From the NCBI GenBank assembly GCA_963738325.1, contig CAVTWD010000017.1, positions 1 to 64,000 of the forward strand: 64,000 bases of DNA. Direction: 5' to 3'. This DNA comes from CAVTWD01 sp963738325. Its GTDB lineage: Bacteria > Actinomycetota > Acidimicrobiia > Acidimicrobiales > Ilumatobacteraceae. Both the position numbers and the translations under genes were made by a program. Below, piece after piece: positions 34,357 through 44,745 of the stretch. Position 1 is the first letter of the stretch. Each line of letters starts with the position of its first letter. The notes under the pieces were generated by a model. That model did not search any database, had not been told where the DNA came from, and worked only from the letters and a program-made list of their open reading frames with translations.

Positions 34357-37300
34357 GTGGCAGCGATCCACGATGTCAGTCCCACGCGTTCGAACATGTC
34401 CTTCGGGCGCGGCGGGCAGTTCACGACCGGCCGGATGCTGTCGCTCGACAGCTCCGACGACGGCCAGCTCGTGTTCGCCGGATCTTTCTCGAGCAACCTC
34501 TGGGCCTCCGAGGACGGCGGCGAGTCGTGGTCGCAGGTGCAGTGGCCGCAGCCGGACGCGGGCCAGTTCGGCGTGCCCGGTGCGATCGGCGGCTATTGCG
34601 TGCCGGCGATCGCCGTCGGACCCGACTCGGCGCGCTGGTCGGTCGGGCAGACACCCCGGTTCCTCGCCGACATCACCGGCGACAAGGGCGCCGACATCGT
34701 CGGCTTCGGCGACACCGGGGTCTGGACCGCGTTGAGCAACGGCGACGGCACCTTCGCCGTGCCGCGGATCGTGCTCGCGGACTTCGGGGCGCACGCCAAC
34801 GGATGGCAGGTCGACAAGCATCCCCGGTTCCTGGCCGACGTCACCGGCGACGGCCGCGCGGACATCGTCGGGTTCGGGGACGCCGGCGTCTACGTGGCGT
34901 TGAGCCGGGGCGACGGCACCTTCGAGCCGGCCCGGCTCGTCGTCGAGGACTTCGGTTTCGACCACGGCTGGCGGGTGGACCAGCACCCGCGCTTCGTCGT
35001 CGACATCACCGGCGACGGCCGCGCCGACATCGTGGGCTTTGGCGACGCCGGCGTCTACGTCTCGCCCGTAACACCGGCAACGGCAACTTCTCCTTCACCC
35101 CGGTGCCGGTGCTCGCCGACTTCGGCGCGCAGGCCGGCGGCTGGCACGTGGACCGGCATCCCCGTCTCCTGGCCGATACCACGGGCGATCACCGCGCGGA
35201 CATCGTCGGGTTCGGCAACGCGGGCGTGTACGTCGCGCTCAGCAAACCGAACGGCACGTTCTCCTTCACCCCAACTCCGGCGATCAACGACCTGGGCTTC
35301 AACCAGGGTTGGCGCATCGACCGCCACGCGCGACTCGTCGGCGACATCACCGGGGACGGCCGGGCGGACCTCGTCGGCTTCGGTGAGGCCGGTGTGTACG
35401 TCGCCGCGCAGCAACAGCGACGGCACCTTCGCCTATCAGCCTCTCCCCGAGGTCACCGACTACGGCTACGACCACGGCTGGCGGGTCGACCGGCATCCCC
35501 GGCTGCTCGCGGACACCCGCAAGAGCGGGCACTCGGACATCGTCGGGTTCGGCGACGCCGGCGTGTACGTGAGCATCGCGCGGCCCGAGGCCCTCGAGGC
35601 GCCGCGGTTCGTGGTCGCGAACTTCGGATTCGAGGCGACGGTCCTCGCGATCGTGCAGTGCGACCGCGAGTCCCAGGACGCCGGCATCTGGCGTTCCAGC
35701 AACCGCGGGGCGACCTGGAGTCGCGTGCACTCCTTCCCGCGCAGGCCGACCGCCGGCGCGCTCCCCGGCGCCGGCCAGCTCGTGTGGGCGCCGGGCACCG
35801 CGAACCTCGTGTACGCCGCTGGCGGCAGCTCGCTCGCCGTCAGCAGGGACGGCGGCGCGACGTTCGCCGACGTCCTGCCGATGCCGGCCGGCGGCTTCCA
35901 GCCGATGGCGCACGTGGCGGTCGCGGGAACGCCGCCCGGCACGCTCGCGCCTCCGGTCGTCTACGCCCTCAACGGCCCGGAGATCTTCGTGTCCTTCGAC
36001 GCCGGTGTGACCTGGATCCAGGACGGCGGCGCGATCCCGCCACACATCGGAGGCAGCGTCGGAACGGCCAACTCGCAGAACGACCGGGTGATGGTGGTGT
36101 CGCCGCGCTCGCCGCTCGAGGTGTTCGTCACCGGCAACGCCAACCTGCAGACGCCCGAGCTGTGGCGCGGCGACTACCTGCAGTTCCTCAACACGCACAC
36201 GTCGGTGTGGGAACCGGTGCCGCTGCCGAACATGGGCCAGCAGTTCAGCGGCAATGTCTACATCGCCGCCACCCTGCCGGGCCACGGTGACGTGCTGTTC
36301 TACGGACCGCAGCGCTCCCAGACCTTCGTCGCGCCGCTGGATCCGGGGTCGGCGGCGGACTGGCACACCCTGGACAGCTCGCACACGCATGTCGACCTGC
36401 ACGGCGTCTTCCTCTCCCCCGACTTCGAAGCGACCTTCGTCGACGGGTCGTACCAGTCCAGCGCGGGCACGGTCTGGGAGGCCAGCGACGGCGGCATCTT
36501 CCGCAGCACCGACGGCGGCAACAACTTCCACGCCGCCGGCAGCATCAGCACGCTGTCAGTGGTCAACATCGCCGGGGTGGCGCTCGAGGGCCACGGCCCG
36601 GTCATCGCGCTCGGCACCGGCGACAACGACGGCTTCGTGACCTCGGACGGCGGGCAGTCCTGGCGCACCCAGGACTACGGCGGCGGTGACGACGACTGCG
36701 CGTGGGCCGACCCGCTGCGGCCGAACTCGATGCTCGTGTTCACGCCGCGCTGGGACGAGCACGCGGACGGCGTCGGCAGCGGGCTCGGGCAGACCATGGC
36801 GCTCTACGAGGTCGATCCCGGCGGGCTGCCCGACCCGGCGGGCTCGGACGACCGGCACATGGTGATCGGCCCGCCGTTGCGGCAGGGCAGTACCCTCTGG
36901 AACGCCAGCAGCGGCTTCGCCATCCGCGGCTCCCGCCCGCTCGTCCGCAACCTACCCGGCGACGACCCCAACCGTCCCGGCGACTACCTGATCATCCGGT
37001 TCTTTGGGAACTTCCGCTCGTCTACTCTCGTGATGCCCAACAACCTCGCCGTCCTGTTGCGGGCCCGCAGCATCCGCGACATCAAGGCGCGCACCGACTG
37101 GGACACCCCCGGCGGCTGGCGGGTCGACAAGCATCCCCGGCTCGTCGCCGACATCAGCGGAGACGGGCGCGCGGACATCGTCGGGTTCGGTGACGCGGGT
37201 GTGTGGACGGCGCTCAGCACGTTCGGCGGCTCGTTCGCCGATCCGCACTTCGTGCTGGCCGACCTCGGCTTCGAGCAGGGCTGGCGGGTCGAGAAGCACC

Positions 37301-38978
37301 TGCGATTGCTAGGGGACATCACCGGCGACGGGCGCGCCGACATCGTCGCGTTCGGCGACGCCGGGACCTACGTCGCGGTGAGCGACGGCAACGGCACGTT
37401 CGCGTTCACCCCGGTGCCCGCGGTCGCCGACTTCGGCTTCGACCAGGGCTGGCGGGTCGATCAGCATCCGCGCTTCGTCGCGGACATCACCGGCGACGGG
37501 CGCGGCGACATCGTCGGGTTCGGCAACGACGGCGTGTACGTCGCGCTGAGCGCAGGCAACGGCTCGTTCTCCTTCACGCCGGTGCCGGTGCTCGCCGACT
37601 TCGCCGTGAACGCCGGCGGGTGGCACCTGGACAAGCATCCGCGCTTCCTGGCCGACCTCACCGGCGACGGGGGCGCGGACATCGTCGGGTTCGGCGACGC
37701 GGGCGTGTACGTCGCGCTCAGCAACGGCGACGGAACGTTCACGTTCGCGCCGGTCCCGGTGATCGGCGACTTCGGCGCCGAGGCCGGCGGGTGGCAGGTC
37801 GACATGCACCCGCGGTTCCTCGCCGACCTCACCGGGGACGCCAAGGCCGACATCGTCGGCTTCGGCAACGCCGGCGTGTACGCGGCCTTCAGCAGAGGCG
37901 ACGGCACCTTCACTACAACCCCGCGCCGGTGATCGGCGACTTCGGATTCGAAGTCGGCGGCTGGCAGGTCGACCGTCATCCCCGTTTCGTTGCCGACGTG
38001 ACCGGTGACCACCGCGCAGAGGTCATCGGGTTCGGCGACGCCGGCGTGCTGGTCGGCGTCAACAACGGCAACGGCACGTTCGTCCAACGCGCGCTGTTCG
38101 TGATCCCCAATTTCGGCTTCGCCGATTCCGGGCCGGTAGAGCAGGTGGGGCCGTTCCTCCCCGACCCGAACGTCGGCATCGTGCAGGCGTCCGGCGGGCA
38201 CGACGCGACGGTGTTCTACGTCGGGGGCGACAGCTCGCGCCGGCTGTGGAAGTGGACCGCCGGGATCCCCGCGTGGCAGCAGCTCGTGCCGGGCGGAGGT
38301 AGCACCGTGGCCCGGCGGTTCTTCGTCGACCCCTACGTGCCGACCACCATCTACCTGCTGGACACCGATCACGTGCGACGCTCCGACGACGGCGGCCTGA
38401 GCTGGGTGCTCGACACGAACCTCGAGCAGCAGCTGACCTGCGGCGGACGCATTCCGGCCTCCCGCGACGAGGACGACGACGGGCAGGGCGATCACTACGA
38501 CGTCATCCTTAGCGACATGCAGTTCGACCCGTTCGACCCGCGGCGCCGCTTCGCGGTGGGCCTGGTCGGCGCGTTCATGACCACCGACGGCGTGACCTGG
38601 GAGCGATTGCTCGACACCGGGGCGATGCGGGGCCGGCCGGCCAACTGTTACTTCGACTGGGTGTCGCAGCCCTCCGACCCGGCGTTGTACGTGTCGTTCG
38701 CGGGACGCAGCATCGTCAAGATCAGCGGGTTCGTGCCGCAGATCATCCTGCGCTCGGCGGAGACGCCTGCGGCCGCCGCGCCCGAGCGGCGCGCATCCCG
38801 AACCCCGGCCGCCGCGCCTCTGCCACGGGTGCGTACGCGCGACGGGCGGACGGGCACGACCCAGGCGCTGCCCGATGACCGGCTGCTGATCATCCTCGAG
38901 GACGGCACCTCGTTCGTCGTCGGCATCGACCGGCTGACGCCGCAGCCCGACAGCACATATCTCGTCGAAGGGCCTTAG
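34357..38978 (+). CDS. Large FG-GAP/VCBS repeat protein with central BNR-like domain (frameshifted)
   Basis: A start at GTG 34357 with GGGGAGG upstream is plausible; the ORF opens further upstream without support. After a BNR-type segment (SSNLWASEDGGESWSQVQW) come six roughly 57-residue repeats of the form HPRFLADxTGDGRADIVGFGDAGVYVALS (34.6-35.6 kb). A middle of about 500 residues follows with several S/T-x-D-G-G-x-x-W/F motifs. Six more repeats lie at 37.1-38.1 kb, and then a BNR-like C-terminal part ends at 38978. Asp-rich GDGRAD loops should bind calcium. Frame slips occur near 35062, 35405 and 37918, with the similarity continuing in the new frame each time. No signal peptide is visible. 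It is probably a beta-propeller surface or secreted protein; the ligand is unknown. Confidence 0.75.
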
Positions 38979-39032
38979 CTTAGAGCGTCGACCCTGACCA
39001 CATCGGGGTGTTCCTGGCCGGAAGCACCAGTA

Positions 39033-39589
39033 TCAAGGCCCAGGAAACCTGGCCCTAATCCAATCTGCGAGGGCGACGGCGACATCGAGGTCATTAGCGT
39101 TGCCGATCATCAGCGGCATCAAAAGTTTAGCACGGCTGTAGTCATCGGATGGGACTACCGTCCGCACCAGCCGCGCTTCAAGGGCGGCGCTGAAGTCGTC
39201 AATCGGCTGACGCGTGATTTGTTGAGGCACGCTCGCCGAGAATTCGTCGACGTAGGGCTTCGTCCAAGCAAAGAGCTCGGTGAAGTCCTTCCGGAGGTAC
39301 CGGGCTAAGGCGCGGTCGAGCTTCCCGAGGAAAGCTATGTGGTCACCGAGACCGTAGGTGATGAACTCGAAGGAACGCACATCGGTCGGAGCCTCCTCGA
39401 CCTGATCTTGGGTGATCAGCACGACGGGCTTGTCCAAGGCATGCGCGATGCCAAGCTCGTAGAACACGTTCGGGTTCCGCCCGGTGCAATCAGCCACGAT
39501 CACGTCGGCTCTCTGGATGAGGCTGTTGATCTTGTCGAGCAGTGGCACGGTGAGGATCTCATCGTCATGATGACGAAGCACTCGGACAT
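39033..39589 (-). pseudogene. NDT-like (nucleoside 2-deoxyribosyltransferase superfamily) protein 2, frameshifted
   Basis: ATG 39589 gives MSECFVIMTM, the typical beta-1 start of this superfamily. The rest is in another frame: DEILTVPLLDKINSLIQRADVIVADCTGRNPNVFYELGIAHALDKPVVLITQ, the conserved nucleotide-pocket block. About 120 residues follow with no assigned domain (FAWTKPYVDEFSASVPQQITRQPIDDFS). Compared with relatives, about 40 residues between FVIM and DEI are missing as well as the frame, so it is broken or miscalled. Known relatives act on nucleosides or NAD-like substrates, and some are linked to phage defence. Confidence 0.6.
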
Positions 39590-39604
39590 CGGGAGCGCGC
39601 CGTC

Positions 39605-39985
39605 TCAAGCAAGCGAACGCGGCGGCACAATCGCGTCGTAGAGCCAGGACTCCACGTACTTCTGGAGCCGAGGATCCCCTGCTTCGTACTGGATCACGCG
39701 GTACGAACGCAGGTCGATCGGGAGCTGGGTACCGTAGCGAGCGAGAGCAAGGATCGGCTTGCGCATCCCAGCGGCGACGCCCACCTCGAACATAACGTTG
39801 GCGTCGCCACCCGTGATGTCCGCGATCACGACGTCGGCCCCTTGGACGGCCTCTTCCACGGAACGCCAAGGCGGGGCGATCACCTCGATGTCGGCTGCCG
39901 TCAGCTGTGTCACGAGGCGTACGCGGAGGGCTTCGAAATCCGGGCCGGGCGGAAGGGCGAGGAAGCACCGGCTCGACGGGTTCAT
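39605..39985 (-). CDS. NDT-like protein 1
   Basis: The 126-residue protein begins MNPSSRCFLALPPGPDFEALRVRLVTQLTAADIEVI. It then has the superfamily core ADVVIADITGGDANVMFEVGVAAGMRKPILAL (acidic Asp and Glu of the active pocket). It stops 15 nt before the start of protein 2, with the same strand and the same fold, so the two form a tandem pair. The function is not known; the catalytic Glu in NVMFEVG is present, so it may be active. Confidence 0.65.
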   Translation of the reverse strand: MNPSSRCFLALPPGPDFEALRVRLVTQLTAADIEVIAPPWRSVEEAVQGADVVIADITGGDANVMFEVGVAAGMRKPILALARYGTQLPIDLRSYRVIQYEAGDPRLQKYVESWLYDAIVPPRSLA

Positions 39986-40449
39986 GAGGATGGGGATAGC
40001 GCTGCTGGCGCGTGGCCAAGCTGGCGTTCACCTCAACCCTCCCCTCCCTGACATCTCGGCGGATCGAGCCACCCCGGCAGTTCGCGCAGGTGAGGTCGGG
40101 CTCGTGGTCGGCCCTTGAGCACACGCGAGTCGCTGTCTTGCCCGCGCAGGCGAGGTCCTCGGGCGTCCGGCCGGCAGGGATGCGACCCGGTTTGTCATCG
40201 TCGGTCTGACGTACCCGATGCCAACGTGCCAGCGTGGCCCGAGCAGCGCCATCACCGGTACGACGGGGCTGCCTGCGGACTACGACTCCGTTGATGGTCG
40301 TTCGGGACTGCCGAGTTCGAGCGAGTAGAAGTTTTGCCCGGATCGGGCGTGTGGGCGTCCGTTGGTGGCTGTGCGGTGATCGACGGCGGTCGCTGCCGGC
40401 TGCGAAGGAGGAATGGGGCTGGCCAAGCAGGTAGGCGCCGTGTCCGCGG
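39986..40449. other. Intergenic, no gene supported
   Basis: About 460 bp between the NDT-like pair and IS110-A copy 3. The long minus frame across it has no family similarity and is probably chance. A type-A IS110 leader begins abruptly at about 40450 (TTGCCTCGAGCACGCCTTACAG). Confidence 0.4.
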
Positions 40450-41599
40450 TTGCCTCGAGCACGCCTTACAGGTTCGATGTTGGTTTGGCCCTGCCAGGCC
40501 CGTCTCACAGTCGAGCAAGGGGGTGGTGTGCATGGATGTCATCGTCGAACGCTGCGCCGGGTTGGATGTCGGAAAGGACGAGGTGGTCGCTTGTGTGCGA
40601 ACGCCGCGGTCGTCTGGTAGGGGCCGGCAGAGCGAGCTGCGCGTGTTCCCGACGTTCACGTCGAGCTTGGAGGAGTTGGCCGATTGGCTGGCCGCCAACG
40701 GGGTGGTCGAGGTGGTCATGGAAGCGACCGGCCCGTATTGGAAGCCGATCTGGTATGTGCTCGAGGACCGCGGCTTCGACCTCAAGCTCGTGAACGCCAA
40801 GCGCGTGAAGATGGTGCCGGGCCGCAAGACGGACATGGCCGACGCAGCATGGTTGGCGGAGCTGTTGGAACACGGGCTGCTGCGGAGCTCGTTCGTGCCG
40901 CCACCGGCGATCCGCGAGCTGCGAGATCTCACCCGCTACCGCAAGCGGCTGATCCAGACCCACACCGCCGAGCAACAGCGCGTGCAGAAGACGCTGGAGG
41001 ACGCCGGCATCAAACTCGACTCGGTCGCCTCCGACGTCTTCGGGGTGTCGGGCCGGCAGATGCTGGCCGGGTTGATCGCCGGTGAACGAGACCCCGAGAC
41101 GCTGGCCGAGCTGGCCAAGGGAACGCTGCGCAAGAAGATCCCGATGTTGCGCGAGGCGCTCCAAGGCCGGTTCCGTGAACATCACGCCACCATCCTGAAG
41201 ATCACCATGGACCACGTCGCCCACCTGGAAGACGCCATCACCACCCTCGACACCGAAGTCGACCGGGTGATGGCCCCTTTCTCGGAGGCCCGTGACCACC
41301 TCGACACGATCACCGGCGTGGGCAAACGGGCCGCCGAGTGCATCATCGCCGAGATCGGCGTGGACATGACCAGGTTCCCGACCGCGGCCCACCTGGCGTC
41401 ATGGGCCGGGATGTGCCCGGGCAACAACATCACCGGAGGCAAACGCCGGTCCGGCAAGACCAACAACGGCAGCCGGTGGCTCGGCGAGATCCTCAACCAG
41501 TGCGCCATCGCGGCATCACACACCCGCAACACCTACCTTGTCGCCCAGTACTGGCGTCTCGTGCGTCGCATCGGCAAACGCAAGGCCGCTGTCGCCGTC
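40450..41599 (+). mobile_element. IS110-A copy 3, 5' part (leader truncated, 3' part at 8037-8246)
   Basis: It begins inside the type-A leader, lacking the first roughly 160 bp including the GATTAAGAG guide segment, so this copy should be unable to make a normal bridge RNA. The transposase runs to 41599, where IS256-a has inserted with target duplication GTCGCCGTC. The continuation is 34 kb away at 8046. Confidence 0.85.
40532..41599 (+). pseudogene. IS110-family transposase, type A, copy 3 (first 356 codons)
   Basis: ATG 40532 opens MDVIVERCAGLDVGKDEVV with no frameshift, unlike copy 1. The catalytic motifs LDVG, VMEAT, TDMADAAWLAELL and SWAGMCPGNNITGGKRRSG are present. It breaks after RIGKRKAAVAV at the IS256-a end. 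The missing 57 residues (GHSILVIAWHLL...TLTNLAA) are at 8046-8219, and the sum is exactly 413 residues. Confidence 0.9.
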
Positions 41600-41634
41600 G
41601 AGGATGTCCCGCTTGGCGTGGAACTTCGGGGGCG
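41600..41634. repeat. IS256-a terminal inverted repeat (C-terminal end) with target duplication
   Basis: GAGGATGTCCCGCTTGGCGT starts the element; its partner is at 8003-8036 in inverse orientation. The preceding GTCGCCGTC (41591-41599) equals 8037-8045. Confidence 0.8.
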
Positions 41635-41646
41635 GCCTGGTGATGG

Positions 41647-42129
41647 CTATGCGGCCACCTCGCTCTGCTGATCGTACTCCGGGGGTGTGACGGTTCCGCG
41701 GACGTGGGTGTCGAGGGCGGCGCGCAGGGCGGGCAGGTGCAGGTACCCGTTGACCCGCCGGAACTGCTTCTTGGCTTCCAGCATCCCGGCGGCGCACCAG
41801 CGCAGCGCCATTTGCCCGTCCCGCCAGCGCTTCACGTTGGTCGAGTGGTCACGGCCGATCTCGATCATCGACTCGATGGCATTGGTTGACCGCAGCGTGC
41901 GGGCCAGCGTGGGTGGCACCCCGAGGCGGGTGACGGTGAGCGTCTCGGCGAGTCCTTCGCGCAGTGACGCGGCCGCGCCGGGATGGGAGCGCTGCAGGTC
42001 GCGGGCGATCGCCTCGAGCGTGGCCTCGGCGTGCAACGCGTTGGGGTCGTGGTAGGCGGCGCGCATCTTCTTCGCCACGGTGGAGGCGAGGTGATCGGGC
42101 AGGTGGTTCTCGACGTTTCTGATTTTGTG
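41647..42129 (-). pseudogene. IS256-family transposase a, C-terminal part
   Basis: From the RIT boundary the frame reads HKIRNVENHLPDHLASTVAKKMRAAY. It continues LRSTNAIESMIEIGRDHSTNVKRWRDGQMALRW, which includes the conserved C-terminal Glu region of mutator transposases, and stops at 41647. It continues the N-terminal part at 7036-7924 (GRCQLH). No frameshift. Confidence 0.9.
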
Positions 42130-42158
42130 CAAGTCATGCCGAATTCGGCATGAGCTCC

Positions 42159-42242
42159 ATTATGCCGAGCAGCGGGTTATGCCGAGTAGGGCTCCAGAAC
42201 CCTCGTGGGGCAACGACTTCGGGCTGTTGAAGTCGGCATAAT
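42159..42242. repeat. 84-bp terminal inverted repeat, left, RIT copy 2
   Basis: Identical to 3688-3771 and the reverse complement of 45422-45505. Confidence 0.9.
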
Positions 42243-42301
42243 CCAGCCCGTGCGTCCAAGCCTTCTCTCCGACATCGACCGGATGAGGAGAGGAGATCAG
42301 G

Positions 42302-43513
42302 ATGGGTGGAAGAGCATCAGCGGTCCGCGTGAACGGGCCTCTGGGGGCGAACGTGGCGGGGTTCCGCCGGGAACTGGAGCGGGTGGGCTATCGGCCAAAC
42401 CCCGTGTGCGACCAGCTGCGCCTGATGGCGCACGTGAGCCGCTGGCTCGAGGCGCGCGGGTTGGGTGCCGAGGAGCTGACGCCGGCTCGCGTGGAGGAGT
42501 TCCTCGAGCACCGACGCGCCGAGGGCTATTCGTTGTGGCTGTCGTCCAAGGCGATGGTGCCGATGCTCAGCTACCTGCGCGGGTTGGGGGTGGTTGCGAC
42601 ACCCGCTCCAGCTGTTCCACCGACCGAGGTGGAACTGCTCCATGAGCGCTATCGGGTCTATCTGGTGGAGGAACGCGGGCTGGCGGCAGGCACCATCGCT
42701 GGCTACCTCCATGTGGCGCGGTTGTTCTTCTCAGCGCGGGCCGCGGACGGCGGGATGCGTCTGGAAGAGCTGACCGCGGCGGAGGTCACCGGGTTCGTGC
42801 TGGCCGAGTGCGCAACACGCTCGGTCGGCTCGTCGAAGTACGTCGTGTGTGGGTTGCGGTCGCTTCTTCGCTACCTATATGTGGCCGGGCATATCGACGT
42901 CGAGCTCGACGCGGCAGTGCCCACTGTGGCGAGCTGGCGTGTGGCCAGTCTCCCCGTGACGTTCGGCCGCGCCGAGGTGACCCGCCTGCTGGCGAGCTGC
43001 GACCGGCGGACGACCTTCGGCCGGCGCGACTACGCGGTGCTGACCCTGCTCGCCCGCCTGGGCATGCGCGCCGGGGAAGTGGCAGTACTGGAGCTCGGCG
43101 ACATCGACTGGCGCGCCGGCGAGCTCGTGGTCCGGGGCAAGGGCCGGCGCCAGGAGCGGCTGCCGTTGCCCGTCGATGTCGGCGAAGCCGTGGCCGGATG
43201 GGTCCGGCGGGGACGTCCCCGCTGCGACTGCACGAAGGTCATCACCCGGGTGCGAGCGCCGCACCGCGAACTGAGCACCGCTGGCGTGTCCGCCATCGTG
43301 AGCGCGGCGTGCCGACGGGCGGGGCTGCCGGAGCTCAACGCCCACCGCCTCCGCCACACCGCGGCGACCGAGATGCTGCGCGCCGGGGCCGCTCTCACCG
43401 ACGTCGGCCAGGTCTTGCGTCACGCCAGCGTGTTGACCACCGCCATCTACGCGAAGGTCGACCGGGATCGGTTGCGCACGCTGGCCCTGCCGTGGCCGGG
43501 GGCGGCGTCATGA
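42302..43513 (+). CDS. ritA: RIT tyrosine recombinase A (copy 2)
   Basis: The 403 residues are identical in sequence to the copy-1 protein, with catalytic Arg (LGMRAGE), HRLRHTAATEM and Tyr (AIYAKVD). It overlaps ritB by ATGA. Confidence 0.92.
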   Translation: MGGRASAVRVNGPLGANVAGFRRELERVGYRPNPVCDQLRLMAHVSRWLEARGLGAEELTPARVEEFLEHRRAEGYSLWLSSKAMVPMLSYLRGLGVVATPAPAVPPTEVELLHERYRVYLVEERGLAAGTIAGYLHVARLFFSARAADGGMRLEELTAAEVTGFVLAECATRSVGSSKYVVCGLRSLLRYLYVAGHIDVELDAAVPTVASWRVASLPVTFGRAEVTRLLASCDRRTTFGRRDYAVLTLLARLGMRAGEVAVLELGDIDWRAGELVVRGKGRRQERLPLPVDVGEAVAGWVRRGRPRCDCTKVITRVRAPHRELSTAGVSAIVSAACRRAGLPELNAHRLRHTAATEMLRAGAALTDVGQVLRHASVLTTAIYAKVDRDRLRTLALPWPGAAS

Positions 43514-44745
43514 CCAACCTGCGTGCCGAGCTCGACAGCTATTTGGCGATACGTCGCGCCGTCGGCTTCAAGCTCCACCGGACGGGGCTGCTTCTCGCCG
43601 ACTTCGTCGGCTATCTGGAGGAGCACCAGAGCGACACGATCACGACCGACAGCGCGCTGGCATGGGCCAGCCTGCCCCGGGACGCCAGCTTGGAATGGTG
43701 GGGCCATCGCCTCTCGACGGTGCGGGCGTTCGCTCGTCACCTCCATGCCATCGACGCAGGCCATGAGGTGCCGCCGACCGGGCTGTGGCCGGCGAAGTCC
43801 CATCGGGCCACGCCCTATCTGTACTCGGATGCCGACATCGCGGTGCTCATGGCCGCGGCTCACCAGTTCCGTTCGCCGCTGCGGGCCGTCACCTTCGAGA
43901 CCTTGGTCGGACTGTTGGCGGTCACCGGTGTGCGCATCGGGGAAGCGCTCGGGCTCGACCGTGACGACGTCGACCTCGACGACGGTGTGCTGCGGATCCG
44001 GGAGGCCAAGTTCGGAAAGTCGCGGGAGGTCCCACTGCACCCGAGCACCGTCGACGCCCTGGCCGGCTACACCCGTCGCCGCGACGAGCTGATCCCCCGT
44101 CCACGCGACCGCTCGTTCTTCGTCTCGACGGCCGGCACACGATTGCTCTATTGCAACGCGCATCTCGGGTGGCTCGATCTGGTCCGCCGCGCCGGCCTCA
44201 AGCCTCGCTCGGCGAAATGCCGGCCCAGGCCACATGACCTGCGCCACGGCTTCGCGGTCCGCACCTTGCTCGGCTGGTATCGCGACGGCGCCGATATCGC
44301 CGCGTGCATGCCGCTGCTCTCGACGTTCCTGGGCCACGTCCATCCCGCCAACACGTACTGGTACCTGTCGGCCGCACCTGAGCTGCTCGCCCTCGTCGCC
44401 GACCGACTCGACGCCGCCGACGGAGCACGGCCACGAGCGCGCTCGCGCCGGTCATGGAGGGCTTCTTCACCGAGCGCCTCATCGCTCAGCGCCGGGCCAG
44501 TCCCCACACCATCGCCTCCTATCGCGACACCTTCCGGCTGCTGTTCGGCTTCGTCCAGGGCCGCACCGGCAAGGCACCTTCCAAGCTCGGCATCGAGGAC
44601 CTCGACGCTGCGGTCATCGGCGCGTTCCTCGACCACCTCGAGGCTGACCGTCACAACAGTGTGCGCACCCGCAACAACCGGCTCGCCGCCATCCACTCGT
44701 TGTTCGCCTACGCGGCGCTTCGCCACCCCGAGCACGCGGCGTTGA
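43510..44745 (+). CDS. ritB: RIT tyrosine recombinase B (copy 2, open)
   Basis: ATG 43510 opens MTNLRAELDSYLAIRRAVGFK. The frame passes ASLPRDASLEWWGHRLSTVRAFARHLH without the extra G seen in copy 1. It reaches the motifs VTGVRIGEALGLDRDDVDL, HDLRHGFAVRTLLGWYRDG and FLGHVHPANTYWYLSAAPELL. Recognisable homology ends near RLDAADGARPRARS (about 44440). The remaining roughly 97 codons overlap ritC and are compositionally odd (Ser/Pro/Thr-rich), so the biological end may differ or the overlap may couple translation. Confidence 0.88.
   Translation: MTNLRAELDSYLAIRRAVGFKLHRTGLLLADFVGYLEEHQSDTITTDSALAWASLPRDASLEWWGHRLSTVRAFARHLHAIDAGHEVPPTGLWPAKSHRATPYLYSDADIAVLMAAAHQFRSPLRAVTFETLVGLLAVTGVRIGEALGLDRDDVDLDDGVLRIREAKFGKSREVPLHPSTVDALAGYTRRRDELIPRPRDRSFFVSTAGTRLLYCNAHLGWLDLVRRAGLKPRSAKCRPRPHDLRHGFAVRTLLGWYRDGADIAACMPLLSTFLGHVHPANTYWYLSAAPELLALVADRLDAADGARPRARSRRSWRASSPSASSLSAGPVPTPSPPIATPSGCCSASSRAAPARHLPSSASRTSTLRSSARSSTTSRLTVTTVCAPATTGSPPSTRCSPTRRFATPSTRR

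Noticed and set aside
34600..38100. CRISPR or intergenic tandem array
   Set aside because: The regular roughly 170-bp periodicity is in-frame protein repeat (GDGRADIVGFGDAG), not short direct repeats with unique spacers. No CRISPR array was seen anywhere in the window.
7036..42134. Integrated plasmid or ICE with its own transfer/replication genes
   Set aside because: No rep, par, relaxase or conjugation gene was recognised; the circular interpretation rests on junction structure only.
42808..44745. 645-residue protein starting inside ritA
   Set aside because: The first roughly 234 codons are ritA in a wrong frame. The real ritB starts at ATG 43510 with ATGA coupling.
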